DNA of 64,000 bases from an uncultured Dorea sp. (GCA_910578865.1 CAJTRM010000005.1:78745-142744), one strand, 5' to 3'. Positions 17,126 to 25,735 are shown, numbered from the stretch's first letter. The notes: generated by a model from the letters alone, not told the origin. A program made the numbers and translations.

Positions 17126-17818
17126 ATGGAACAAGTAATTCAGGTAAGGAACCTGTATAAACTATATAAAGTGGGAGATGAGATCGTAAGAGCGCTGGAC
17201 GGGGTTGACTTTGACATCTACCAGGGAGAGTTCTGTGCCATTGTAGGAACTTCAGGCTCAGGGAAATCCACGCTTCTTAACATGCTGGCGGGACTTGAAA
17301 AGCCCACAAAGGGAAGTGTCGTGATCGGGGATAAGCATATTGAACATCTGAATGAAGAACAGCTGGTAGCGTTTCGCAGAGATCATGTAGGCTTTATTTT
17401 TCAGTCGTTTCATCTGCTGGGTACGCTGAATGCGGTGGAGAATGTGGCGCTTCCGCTGAATTTCCGGGGGGAACCAAGAAAACTCCGTCTGCAGAAGGCA
17501 GACCGGATGCTGGATCTTGTAGGGCTCAGGAAGCATAAGCGCCATATGCCCAATCAGATGTCAGGAGGACAGCAGCAAAGAGTAGGCGTTGCAAGAGCTT
17601 TGGTAGTGGATCCGCAGATTATTTTTGCGGATGAACCGACGGGCAATCTGGATTCCCACACTTCTGAGGATGTGATGAGGCTGATGCAGAATATAGTAAG
17701 GAAGCAGAGGAAAACATTGGTCATGGTTACCCATGACAATCATCTGGCAACTTATGCAGACCGGGTATTTCATATCAGTGACGGGAAGATCGTCAGGATT
17801 GAGAACAGAAAAAAGTGA
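17126..17818 (+). CDS. ABC exporter ATP-binding subunit (MacB/LolD type)
   Basis: A 230-residue ATPase. Walker A GTSGSGKSTLLN is at about residue 39, signature MSGGQQQRVGVARAL at about 138 and Walker B IIFADEPTGNLDS at about 160; IGDKHIEHL-type spacing fits the MacB/LolD/FtsE group. The ATG at 17126 follows GGGTGG; in-frame GTGs at 17114 and 17117 are alternatives. It forms an operon with the next two genes: ATPase, extracellular adaptor-like protein, and permease. Confidence 0.88.
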   Translation: MEQVIQVRNLYKLYKVGDEIVRALDGVDFDIYQGEFCAIVGTSGSGKSTLLNMLAGLEKPTKGSVVIGDKHIEHLNEEQLVAFRRDHVGFIFQSFHLLGTLNAVENVALPLNFRGEPRKLRLQKADRMLDLVGLRKHKRHMPNQMSGGQQQRVGVARALVVDPQIIFADEPTGNLDSHTSEDVMRLMQNIVRKQRKTLVMVTHDNHLATYADRVFHISDGKIVRIENRKK

Positions 17819-17827
17819 TGGAGGCAA

Positions 17828-19357
17828 ATGAGAATGATTAGGTGGACAAAAGTTATCAAAGGAATGACAGCAGTGTTGGCGGCAGCGGTCTTGACGGCCG
17901 GGGGGATGAATGTTCCTGTGAAGGCGGCAGATCCGGGCAGTGTGGAGATTACGACGGTGCCGGATAATAAGACGTATACATTTGCTTATCAGCAGGCAAA
18001 GGATATTGTATTGGATGTTAAAAATACAGGCACCGATGAGATTACCGGATTCAAGATAGGGCCGGATCTCCGGGGGGATGACAGTTCTCAATGGCCGTTT
18101 AAGACCGATTACCAGAAATATTCGGCTTCAATAGACAAATTAAAATCAGGAGAAAGTAAACAAGTAAAGTTTACTTTTACGGAACGGGATAATATAGACA
18201 CTGCCCGTTATACGTTGTATTTTACATATGACTATACAGAAGGAGCAGATAAGAAATCCGGACAGACAACAATTTATGTTAATACGACCCAGAAGCCCGA
18301 GGCCCAGAATGAAGATAAGGATACATCTGACAAGAATGAGGGGATTGGCGGCTATACAGGCGGAGGCGGATTCAGCAACGGTGATGCGTCTTATACAGGA
18401 GGAGACAGCATGGGAGGCGGCTCCGGGGATAGTTCCGGCGGCAACGGTTCCGTACCGAGAGTCATTGTGACCGGTTTCAGTACCAATCCGGAGATCGTAA
18501 AAGCAGGAAGTGATTTTACCCTTACCATTCATCTGAAAAATACATCAAAGAAATCCAAGGTTCATAATATGCTGTTTGACCTGAATGCGCCGGTGGAAGG
18601 TGCGGATGAACAGACAACAGCGCCGGCATTTTTGCCGTCCTCCGGTTCCAGCGCTATCTATCTGGAGGGAATCAAAGCGAACGGGACTGCAGATATATCT
18701 ATCAACTTGAATGCTAAGTCAGATCTTTTGCAGAAGCCTTACAGCGTGGAGTTAAGTATGAAATATGAGGACGCTGATTATAACGGAGTGGAGGCATCCT
18801 CCAGCCTTTCGATTCCGGTGAAACAGGATGCCAGATTTGAGTTCAGTGAGATCGAGGTCAATCCCCAGATGATATCTGTTGATGAGGAGGCCAATGTAAT
18901 GTGCAACCTCTACAATCTTGGACGGATCAAGCTGTATAATGTGAAAGCCACTTTTGAGGGGGCATGTATCGAAAAAGAAGATGTCTTCATTGGAAATGTA
19001 GATTCCGGTACACAGGCGTCGATTGATGCGATGCTCAAAGGAGTCAAAGAGACCGGCGGTCCGGCGGCAGTGAAAATGATCATGAGCTATGAAAACGAAG
19101 AAGGTGAAGTGTTTACAGAAGAAAAGGAAATTACTCTTGAGGTGGCTCAGTTAGAAGATGAGATCATGGAAGAGATGCCTATGGAAGGGGAAGAAGCAGG
19201 AAAATCATTCCCGCTGTTTATTGTGGTCGGCGCTTTGGTTGCCGTCGCGGCAGTTGTCAGTGTCATCTTAATAAGAAGAAAGAAACGGAAGGGCATAATT
19301 GAAGAGGAGGACTTGCTGAATGAACTGGATAGAACTTCTGAGGATGAGTGGCAGTAA
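17828..19357 (+). CDS. Secreted, membrane-anchored CARDB/COG1361-type protein
   Basis: A 509-residue protein with a signal peptide (about residues 1-34, ending near VKAAD). An Ig-like NEW3/CARDB domain (about 36-145) is followed by a Gly/Ser/Asp linker (about 170-205, GGGSGDSSGGNGS). Two more Ig-like beta domains (about 210-435) precede a C-terminal membrane helix (about 457-480, FPLFIVVGALVAVAAVVSVI) and a basic tail. It sits between an ABC ATPase and its permease, so it probably acts as their extracytoplasmic partner, like the membrane-fusion protein in MacA-MacB. The last 38 bases overlap the permease gene. Confidence 0.75.
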   Translation: MRMIRWTKVIKGMTAVLAAAVLTAGGMNVPVKAADPGSVEITTVPDNKTYTFAYQQAKDIVLDVKNTGTDEITGFKIGPDLRGDDSSQWPFKTDYQKYSASIDKLKSGESKQVKFTFTERDNIDTARYTLYFTYDYTEGADKKSGQTTIYVNTTQKPEAQNEDKDTSDKNEGIGGYTGGGGFSNGDASYTGGDSMGGGSGDSSGGNGSVPRVIVTGFSTNPEIVKAGSDFTLTIHLKNTSKKSKVHNMLFDLNAPVEGADEQTTAPAFLPSSGSSAIYLEGIKANGTADISINLNAKSDLLQKPYSVELSMKYEDADYNGVEASSSLSIPVKQDARFEFSEIEVNPQMISVDEEANVMCNLYNLGRIKLYNVKATFEGACIEKEDVFIGNVDSGTQASIDAMLKGVKETGGPAAVKMIMSYENEEGEVFTEEKEITLEVAQLEDEIMEEMPMEGEEAGKSFPLFIVVGALVAVAAVVSVILIRRKKRKGIIEEEDLLNELDRTSEDEWQ

Positions 19358-20738
19358 TCTGCGGAGAAGGAAATTGAGAACATTCCTGACTGTCCTCGGA
19401 GTTGTTATCGGTACTGCATCTATTGTTGTTATGATTTCCCTGGGACTTGGTATGCAGCAGGCTATGTACCAGGAGATAGAGCAGTATGGAGGGATGACTA
19501 CCATTAAGGTGTATGGCGCCGGCGGGGACGGCCCTATGATGTATTATGGGCCCGGCAGCGGGGATCAGGAGGAATCTGAAGAGTATGTAAATGATGCATG
19601 TATTTCTGACCTTAAAGAGCTGGATCATGTGTTGAATGTTGAACCGGTATATACGATAGATGTTCTGGCTTTAAAGGGATCCTATGAAGGTTATCTGAGT
19701 GTGATCGCAATGCAGCCGGAAGCATTAAAGGAAAGAAATATAGAATTGTCCCAGGGGAGACTCCCTAAAAAGGGCGGCGGACAGCTTGAGATGGTTTATG
19801 GGAATCAGGTTATTACCAATTTTTCAGAGAAGGGAACAGGAGATTCTTACTGGAGTTCCGGTGAACTTCCGGATATAGACCTGGGAAAGGATTCTTTATT
19901 TCTGATCATGGATCAGGACAAATATTATAACAGTCAAAGTACGTCGCCTTTGGACGCGCAGACCGGAAATACCGGGGATCAGGAAAGTAATGCGGAGGAT
20001 ACAAAGCCGCTGCAGAAACATGTAGTCCGCGCCTGCGGCCTTGTGGCCGGAGGGATTGACGATTATAGTTCAAACAGCTACTATGCTTTCTGTGACCTTG
20101 ACACATTAAAGAAAGTGCTGACAAAAGAATTTGCGGGAAGAATCATTCCGGGCCAGCCTCAGACGAAAAACGGGAAACCGCTGAAAGAATTCTGTTATAG
20201 TTACGCACAGGTAAAGGTCGATGATGCCGACAATGTTACGGCAGTGACAAATAAGATTAAAGAGATGGGATATAATGTGGAGACCAATGCCGAATATATG
20301 GAAAGTATGGAGCGTCAGATGGCTATTATCCAGGCAGTGCTTGGGGGGATCGGAGCAGTTTCCCTATTCGTGGCAGCGATCGGAATTGCCAATACCATGA
20401 TGATGTCCATCTATGAGCGGACGAAAGAGATCGGCGTTATGAAGGTGCTGGGATGCAGTCTTAAAAATATCCGCGGAATGTTTCTTATGGAGGCAGGCTT
20501 TATCGGGGTGATTGGCGGAGTGATCGGCAATATATTAAGTCTGCTGATGTCTGCTGTGATCAACTTCCTGGCCGGCAACGCGCAGGTCCTTATGGATGGC
20601 GCCGATATTTCCTATATTCCGCTGTGGCTGATGCTGGCATCCATTGGATTTGCCATGCTGGTCGGAATCATTGCAGGGTACTTCCCTGCGAAGCGAGCTA
20701 TGAAACTCAGCCCGCTGGAGGCAATACGTAATAATTGA
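19320..20738 (+). CDS. MacB/FtsX-like ABC permease
   Basis: A 472-residue protein with the MacB layout: helix 1 at about residues 22-45 (TFLTVLGVVIGTASIVVMISL), a large extracytoplasmic MacB_PCD region (about 50-335), then three helices (about 337-460) with YERTKEIGVMKVLGCS and the end motif AKRAMKLSPLEAIRNN. With the two genes upstream it forms a mechanotransmission-type exporter. Such systems export peptides or antimicrobials or act in envelope stress; the substrate is unknown. It ends before a strong terminator. Confidence 0.88.
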   Translation: MNWIELLRMSGSNLRRRKLRTFLTVLGVVIGTASIVVMISLGLGMQQAMYQEIEQYGGMTTIKVYGAGGDGPMMYYGPGSGDQEESEEYVNDACISDLKELDHVLNVEPVYTIDVLALKGSYEGYLSVIAMQPEALKERNIELSQGRLPKKGGGQLEMVYGNQVITNFSEKGTGDSYWSSGELPDIDLGKDSLFLIMDQDKYYNSQSTSPLDAQTGNTGDQESNAEDTKPLQKHVVRACGLVAGGIDDYSSNSYYAFCDLDTLKKVLTKEFAGRIIPGQPQTKNGKPLKEFCYSYAQVKVDDADNVTAVTNKIKEMGYNVETNAEYMESMERQMAIIQAVLGGIGAVSLFVAAIGIANTMMMSIYERTKEIGVMKVLGCSLKNIRGMFLMEAGFIGVIGGVIGNILSLLMSAVINFLAGNAQVLMDGADISYIPLWLMLASIGFAMLVGIIAGYFPAKRAMKLSPLEAIRNN

Positions 20739-20780
20739 TGAGGCTGTTATACCTTCAGGAAAAATAGCTGTCACAGAGAA

Positions 20781-20846
20781 AAATATCCGGTGTGGGGATG
20801 TATCAGAATATGTGCCCTCACACCGGATATTTATTTTTATTTTTTA
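20781..20846. terminator. Intrinsic terminator after the ABC exporter operon
   Basis: A 17-bp stem (20781-20797 against 20816-20832, one G-T pair) followed by a T-rich tail to 20846. It lies between the exporter operon and the minus-strand gene and probably serves both. Confidence 0.8.
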
Positions 20847-20860
20847 AATACTGTATCTGT

Positions 20861-21124
20861 TTATTCTTCTATCACATGGATTTCCAGATAATCAAAGTCA
20901 ATAGAATCTACAAAGTTATCCTGATAAAACCTGGCCTTATCATGTCTTTTGAACTCTTCGACCGTAGAATCAAGCCAGATTGGTTTACTTAGGTCAAATT
21001 CATAGCAGACGGCGTCCAGAGCATGAAAAATTTTGTGTGTTCTGGTGTCCTGTGAATCATCGCAGATCACAGTGTCGCGCAGCATCCGGTTATCTTTGAA
21101 TTCTTTTGCCCATAATCGAAACAT
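20861..21124 (-). CDS. Small conserved-looking protein, 87 residues, function unknown
   Basis: A minus-strand ORF beginning MFRLWAKEFKDNRMLRDTVI, mixed charged and aromatic, with no membrane segment. GAGAAAGGAAATGCT gives a good ribosome site before the ATG. The length, start and isolated position behind a terminator support a real gene. It resembles a short conserved Firmicutes hypothetical family; no function is known to me. Confidence 0.7.
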   Translation of the reverse strand: MFRLWAKEFKDNRMLRDTVICDDSQDTRTHKIFHALDAVCYEFDLSKPIWLDSTVEEFKRHDKARFYQDNFVDSIDFDYLEIHVIEE

Positions 21125-21182
21125 AGCATTTCCTTTCTCAAAATGTAATGTAAAAAGTATAGCGTGTTTCCGTCCAAATGTA

Positions 21183-21220
21183 AAGTGCGGTTTTGCGAAT
21201 GGCGTAGGCTGAACTGTTAC
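21183..21220 (+). repeat. Right-end fragment of the 151-bp repeat family
   Basis: The last about 32 bases of the 151-bp element (AAGTGCGGTTTTGCGAATGG onward, to GGCTGAAC at 21207-21214) are present, followed by TGTTAC. The left part with the long hairpin is absent. The extension TGTTAC is shared with the copy at 23006-23156, so the full terminal repeat is probably GTAACAGTTCAGCC. Confidence 0.8.
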
Positions 21221-21229
21221 GTCTTTCTG

Positions 21230-21289
21230 TTGACTTCACATCGGGAGTATGTTAAAATTTGTCAGGTGACAAGACATATGTAAACATAT
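21230..21289 (+). promoter_or_regulatory. Promoter and leader dyad of the PfoR-like gene
   Basis: TTGACT (21230-21235) and TAAAAT (21253-21258) are 17 bp apart. Just downstream, at 21276-21289, is a 14-bp dyad ATATGTAAACATAT, which would lie at about +12 to +25 and could be a repressor site. The ribosome site and ATG follow at 21324. Confidence 0.55.
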
Positions 21290-21323
21290 ATGACAATAGG
21301 ACTGTAGACGAGGAGAAAATGTT

Positions 21324-22388
21324 ATGGGAAGGATGAAACAGGCACTGGACAGAATATTTATTGAGGGGCTTAGTGCAATGGCTCAGGGGCTATTTGCCAC
21401 GCTCATTATCGGAACGATCATTCAGCAGATCGGTAATCTGATTCCGGGTGCAGCCGGGGAGATGATTTTTGTAATTGGAAAGGTTGCCGCCTCTCTTACG
21501 GGAGCCGGTATCGGGGCGGCAGTGGCATACAGGTTCAAAGAAAGCCCGCTGGTGGTCGTATCTGCGGCAACGGCCGGCATGACAGGAGCTTTTGCAAGTA
21601 ATTTGCTTGCCGGGACTGTGCTGGTGGAGGGAGCTATGATATATGCAGGCCCCGGTGAACCTCTGGGAGCATTTATTGCAGCATATGTGGGTATTTACTT
21701 TGGGCACATGGTATCCGGAAAGACAAAGGTGGATATCCTGGTAACTCCGCTGGTTTCTATAGGAAGCGGTGCACTGGTCGGCCTGGTCCTTGGCCCTCCG
21801 ATCTCAAAGTTTATGGCGTGGCTGGGCTCTGTGATTAACTGGGGAACCGAGCAGCAGCCGTTTTTGATGGGAATTATTGTATCTGTACTAATGGGTATGA
21901 TCCTGACTCTTCCGATCAGCTCGGCAGCTCTGGGCATTATTCTGAACCTGTCCGGACTTGCGGCTGGGGCCGCAACGGTGGGATGCTGCTGCAATATGGT
22001 AGGCTTTGCTGTTGCAAGCTACAGGGAAAATAAGGTAGGAGGACTTCTGGCACAGGGAATCGGCACATCTATGCTGCAGGTTCCGAATATTGTGAGAAAA
22101 CCGGTCATCTGGCTTCCGGCAATTTTGTCCAGTGCCATTTTAGGACCGGTGGGGACAATGATCTTACATATGACGAGCAACGCCACAGGGTCCGGTATGG
22201 GAACTGCCGGCCTGGTAGGGCAGATTATGACATGGCAGACTATGATCCAGACAGAGAGTGCGGCGGTTGTATTGACAAAGATTCTTGTGATACAGATTAT
22301 TCTCCCTGCATTGGTGACCTTAGGGATCAGTGAATTTATGCGTAAAAAAGAATGGATTAAATTTGGTGATATGAAGCTTGAGATGTGA
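21324..22388 (+). CDS. PfoR-type PTS EIIC membrane protein
   Basis: A 354-residue, very hydrophobic protein with about eight to ten membrane helices and glycine-rich turns (GAGIGAAVAYRF, GSGALVGLVLGPPISKFMAWLG). It matches the EIIC_2 / PfoR family, first described as a regulator of perfringolysin in Clostridium perfringens. No EIIA or EIIB partner is encoded nearby, so PTS transport is unproven and a sensing role is possible. GACGAGGAGAAAATGTT precedes the ATG. Confidence 0.8.
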   Translation: MGRMKQALDRIFIEGLSAMAQGLFATLIIGTIIQQIGNLIPGAAGEMIFVIGKVAASLTGAGIGAAVAYRFKESPLVVVSAATAGMTGAFASNLLAGTVLVEGAMIYAGPGEPLGAFIAAYVGIYFGHMVSGKTKVDILVTPLVSIGSGALVGLVLGPPISKFMAWLGSVINWGTEQQPFLMGIIVSVLMGMILTLPISSAALGIILNLSGLAAGAATVGCCCNMVGFAVASYRENKVGGLLAQGIGTSMLQVPNIVRKPVIWLPAILSSAILGPVGTMILHMTSNATGSGMGTAGLVGQIMTWQTMIQTESAAVVLTKILVIQIILPALVTLGISEFMRKKEWIKFGDMKLEM

Positions 22389-22461
22389 TATAATATAAAA
22401 CGGCAATGTGGATGTCACACATACACATTGCAGAAAACGGCACAGAACAGGGAGGTATCAC

Positions 22462-22986
22462 ATGACAGGCACCGGGAGAATTCATATATATTACGGACAT
22501 GGAAAGGGAAAAACGACAGCAGCGGTCGGGCAAGTCATCCGCGCGGCCGGGGGCGGACTTAAGGTGCTTGTATTCCAGTTCCTGAAAGATAATTCCTCCA
22601 GTGAGCGAAGCGTCCTGGAACAAATACCAAATATTACCTGTCTCCCTGGCAGGGATAAGGTAAAGTTCAGTAATCAGATGAATGTGGATGAACGGACAGA
22701 GCTGAAGCATTATAATACGAAAGCGTTGGACGAGATCGTAAAATTCTGCAGCCCGTTTGATGTTCTGCTGCTGGATGAAGTTCTGTGTGCCGTCAAATTA
22801 AATCTGCTGAGTGAGGATAAGCTAATGTGCTTTCTGGAACAGAAGCCCCGCGGAATGGAGATTATCATGACCGGACATGAAGTGTCAGACCGGATAATCC
22901 AGATTGCCGATTACGTTACTGAGATGAAAAAGATCAAGCATCCTTATGACAAGGGTCAGGCAGCCCGGGAGGGAATTGAGTTCTGA
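22462..22986 (+). CDS. Cob(I)alamin / corrinoid adenosyltransferase (CobA/BtuR type)
   Basis: A 174-residue P-loop protein that moves adenosyl from ATP to the cobalt of corrinoids. Walker A is GHGKGKTTAAVG at about residues 11-22, and the ATP-site LLLDEVLCAVKLNLLSED at about 98-115 is typical of CobA. The ATG at 22462 follows GGAGGTATCAC; upstream in-frame codons have no ribosome site. No other cobalamin gene is present. It lies 73 bases after the PfoR-like gene and may share its transcript. Confidence 0.88.
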   Translation: MTGTGRIHIYYGHGKGKTTAAVGQVIRAAGGGLKVLVFQFLKDNSSSERSVLEQIPNITCLPGRDKVKFSNQMNVDERTELKHYNTKALDEIVKFCSPFDVLLLDEVLCAVKLNLLSEDKLMCFLEQKPRGMEIIMTGHEVSDRIIQIADYVTEMKKIKHPYDKGQAAREGIEF

Positions 22987-23005
22987 GGGAGTGTGTATTG
23001 TAACA

Positions 23006-23156
23006 GTTCAGCCTGCGCTATTCGCAAAACCGCACTTACGTGCTTTTCGTTGCTTTGCAACTCCTTTTGCTCATAATCAGGCGCTCCGCTCATAGCCAGT
23101 ATAACGTGTTCATTCATGCAAGCATGATTCACACGTTATATTGGCTATGGCTGAAC
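23006..23156 (-). repeat. 151-bp palindrome-bearing intergenic repeat, copy 2 (inverted)
   Basis: This copy has the same length as copy 1 at 647-797 but opposite orientation, bounded by GTTCAGCC and GGCTGAAC. Here the terminal repeat extends further, to GTAACAGTTCAGCC. The long hairpin keeps 18 of 19 pairs, the exception being a C-to-T change that leaves a G-T pair. Loop bases differ while the nested CATGC/GCATG is kept. Stem conservation with loop divergence suggests selection or recent transposition. Confidence 0.85.
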
Positions 23157-23212
23157 TGTTACATGATATTTCTTAAATAAGTGTTAAAAAGCACACATTT
23201 TGGTTGTGATTA

Positions 23213-23221
23213 TGGTATACT
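23213..23221 (+). promoter_or_regulatory. Extended -10 promoter of the alarmone synthetase gene
   Basis: TGGTATACT gives an extended -10 element (TGn plus TATACT at 23216-23221), about 48 bases before the ATG. No good -35 box is visible, which is tolerable for extended -10 promoters. Confidence 0.4.
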
Positions 23222-23269
23222 ATGGAAAGTATGCGATGACTCTTTCGCTGCGAGAGGAGAGATGCCATA

Positions 23270-23944
23270 ATGGAGAATGCGATCAAGAATTATGAGGATG
23301 TTGACAGCTGGAAGACCATCATGTTTCTTTACAATGCGGCCCTCAAAGAAGTAGGAACCAAGCTTGAGATATTAAATGATGAATTTCAGCATGTGCATCA
23401 GTATAATCCGATTGAGCATATTAAAACAAGAGTAAAGACACCGGAAAGTATTGTAAAAAAGATCAGGCGGTATGGGTATGAGACATCTATTGAAAATATG
23501 GTAAAGTATATCAATGATATCGCAGGTGTACGTCTGATCTGTTCCTTTACATCGGATATATACCGGCTGGCAGAAATGATCGGTAACCAGAGTGACCTTA
23601 AGGTGCTCTCGATCAAAGACTACATCAGAAACCCAAAGCCAAGCGGATATAAAAGCTACCATATGCTGGTTGCTGTTCCCATTTATCTTTCGGACAGTGT
23701 GGTGGAAACGAAGGTTGAGATTCAGATACGAACGATTGCAATGGATTTCTGGGCAAGTCTGGAGCATAAGATTTATTACAAGTTCGAGGGCAACGCTCCT
23801 GACTATATCAGCAAGGATCTCAGGGAATGTGCTCAGATGGTGTCTACGCTGGATGAAAAGATGCTGTCCCTCAACGAGGCAATTAAAAGATGTCTGCGGG
23901 AGCAGGAAGAATTAGAAGCAAACGAGGCGAAAAATAACATATAA
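23270..23944 (+). CDS. Small alarmone synthetase (GTP pyrophosphokinase, YjbM/YwaC type)
   Basis: A 224-residue stand-alone RelA/SpoT synthetase domain with no hydrolase, TGS or ACT domain. Landmarks are RVKTPESIVKKIRRYG (about residues 46-61), DIAGVRLICSF (about 83-93), NPKPSGYKSYHMLV (about 121-134) and VEIQIRTIAMDFWASLEHKIYYK (about 148-170). It makes (p)ppGpp from GTP or GDP and ATP under stress. It is monocistronic by context, with a promoter in front and a hairpin behind. Confidence 0.92.
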   Translation: MENAIKNYEDVDSWKTIMFLYNAALKEVGTKLEILNDEFQHVHQYNPIEHIKTRVKTPESIVKKIRRYGYETSIENMVKYINDIAGVRLICSFTSDIYRLAEMIGNQSDLKVLSIKDYIRNPKPSGYKSYHMLVAVPIYLSDSVVETKVEIQIRTIAMDFWASLEHKIYYKFEGNAPDYISKDLRECAQMVSTLDEKMLSLNEAIKRCLREQEELEANEAKNNI

Positions 23945-23952
23945 CGGGCTTA

Positions 23953-23987
23953 TTGCCTACCGGCAGTGCAGAACTGCTGGTAGGCAA
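23953..23987 (+). terminator. Hairpin after the alarmone synthetase gene
   Basis: A 15-bp stem, TTGCCTACCGGCAGT against ACTGCTGGTAGGCAA (one G-T pair), with a five-base loop. Only a weak T-rich stretch follows, so termination efficiency is uncertain. Confidence 0.5.
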
Positions 23988-24010
23988 ACGTTCTGTTTGG
24001 GAGAGATTAT

Positions 24011-25735
24011 ATGAAGTATGACAAGATTAGGAAAGCTAGTTTCCAGAACCGTCCTAACCGTTTTACGGCACATGTATTGCTTGACGGAAGGGAAGAAGTG
24101 GTCCATGTAAAAAATACAGGCCGATGTGCGGAACTTCTCAAGCCGGGGGCGGCCGTATATGTGCAGGAAAGCAGCAATCCGATCCGCAGGACAAGATGGG
24201 ATCTCATCGCAGTGGAAAAGGGCGGCAGAATCATTAACATGGATTCTCAGGTTCCGAATAAAGCAGTGAAGGAATGGCTTGAGGAAGGCAGGTTATTTAA
24301 TGGAATCAGTAAGATCCGGCCGGAATACACATACGGGAATTCCCGGATTGACTTGTATGTAGAAGCAGAAGAGAAAAAAGTGTTGATCGAGGTAAAAGGG
24401 GTTACATTGGAAGAGTCCGGTGTTGTGCGATTTCCGGATGCTCCCAGCGAACGTGCGGTAAAACATGTAGAGGAACTGAAAAAGGCTGCAGCAGACGGAT
24501 ATGAAGCATATATATTTTTTGCAGTTCAGATGAAAGGAGTGCGCTATTTTACTCCAAATACAGATACACATCCGGCGTTTGCGGAAGCGCTGAGGGAAGC
24601 GGCAGCGGCTGGTGTGAAGATACTGGCATACGATTGCCATGTGGAGCCGGACAGTATCCGGATCGGGGATCCGGTGCCTGTTGTTTTGGAATATCCGGAA
24701 TTGTATGAGATGGCTGAGCCGTTAATCCATTGGTACCGCCGGAATAAACGTGATCTGCCCTGGCGCAGAGATCCCAGGCCGTACAGTGTCTGGATCTCGG
24801 AGATTATGCTGCAGCAGACGCGGGTAGAGGCGGTGAAGGGCTACTATGACCGTTTTCTGAAGGAACTGCCTGAAGTCAGAGATCTCGCAGAGGCGGATGA
24901 AGATAAACTCCTGAAGCTGTGGGAGGGGCTTGGCTATTATAACAGAGTGAGAAACATGCAAAAGGCGGCACAGCAGATCATGGCGGAATACCATGGAGAG
25001 TTTCCGGTCTCATATGAAGCGATCCGTTCACTGAAAGGGATCGGAAGTTATACAGCAGGGGCTATCAGTTCCTTTGCATATGGCCTGGCGGAGCCGGCTG
25101 TGGACGGGAATGTACTCCGTGTAGTTACAAGGCTTCTGGCAGATGGTACCGATATAATGAAGCAGGGCACAAAGACACGCTTTGAACAGAAAATCAGGGA
25201 TGTAATCCCGAAAGAGCATGCCAGTGATTTTAATCAGGGGCTGATCGAGCTTGGAGCCATTGTGTGTGTTCCAAACGGAGCGCCAAAATGTGAAGAATGC
25301 CCTCTGGCGCATTTATGCAGGGCAAAAAAAGAGGGCAGGATGTCGGAATTTCCGGTTAAGACAAGAGCAAAGGCCCGCCGCATCGAAGAAAAGACGATTC
25401 TTTTGTTCCGGGACGAAGAGAACATAGCTATCAGTAAGCGCGGAGAGAAAGGGCTTCTGGCGGGGCTCTATGAACTTCCGGGGCTTCCCGGGAACAAGAG
25501 ACGTGATGAAGTGGAGAAATACTGTAAGGAGATTGGCCTTATGCCCGTCCGCATCAGAGAGCTGCCTCCCGCCAGGCATATATTCAGCCATGTGGAATGG
25601 CATATGACCGGTTATGAGATACGGGTAGATGAATTAGAAAAAACGAATAAAAAGGATTTTCTTTTTGTCCATCCGGAAGAAATTCAGAGAACTTATCCGA
25701 TTCCGGCGGCCTTTGAAGCGTATATGCCCAGATAG
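24011..25735 (+). CDS. SfsA-MutY fusion protein
   Basis: A single 574-residue frame joins two proteins normally encoded apart. Residues about 1-230 are SfsA (VKNTGRCAELLKPGAAVYVQ, LIEVKGVTLEE, FPDAPSERAVKHVEEL), a nuclease-like DNA-binding family. Residues about 236-574 are A/G-specific adenine glycosylase MutY: WISEIMLQQTRV with the catalytic Glu (about 263), the helix-hairpin-helix LKGIGSYTAGAI, the catalytic Asp in VDGNV (about 363), the Fe-S cluster cysteines and a C-terminal Nudix-like 8-oxoG domain. The cluster spacing is C-x7-C-x2-C-x5-C rather than the classic x6-x2-x5. MutY removes adenine opposite 8-oxoguanine. Confidence 0.93.
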   Translation: MKYDKIRKASFQNRPNRFTAHVLLDGREEVVHVKNTGRCAELLKPGAAVYVQESSNPIRRTRWDLIAVEKGGRIINMDSQVPNKAVKEWLEEGRLFNGISKIRPEYTYGNSRIDLYVEAEEKKVLIEVKGVTLEESGVVRFPDAPSERAVKHVEELKKAAADGYEAYIFFAVQMKGVRYFTPNTDTHPAFAEALREAAAAGVKILAYDCHVEPDSIRIGDPVPVVLEYPELYEMAEPLIHWYRRNKRDLPWRRDPRPYSVWISEIMLQQTRVEAVKGYYDRFLKELPEVRDLAEADEDKLLKLWEGLGYYNRVRNMQKAAQQIMAEYHGEFPVSYEAIRSLKGIGSYTAGAISSFAYGLAEPAVDGNVLRVVTRLLADGTDIMKQGTKTRFEQKIRDVIPKEHASDFNQGLIELGAIVCVPNGAPKCEECPLAHLCRAKKEGRMSEFPVKTRAKARRIEEKTILLFRDEENIAISKRGEKGLLAGLYELPGLPGNKRRDEVEKYCKEIGLMPVRIRELPPARHIFSHVEWHMTGYEIRVDELEKTNKKDFLFVHPEEIQRTYPIPAAFEAYMPR

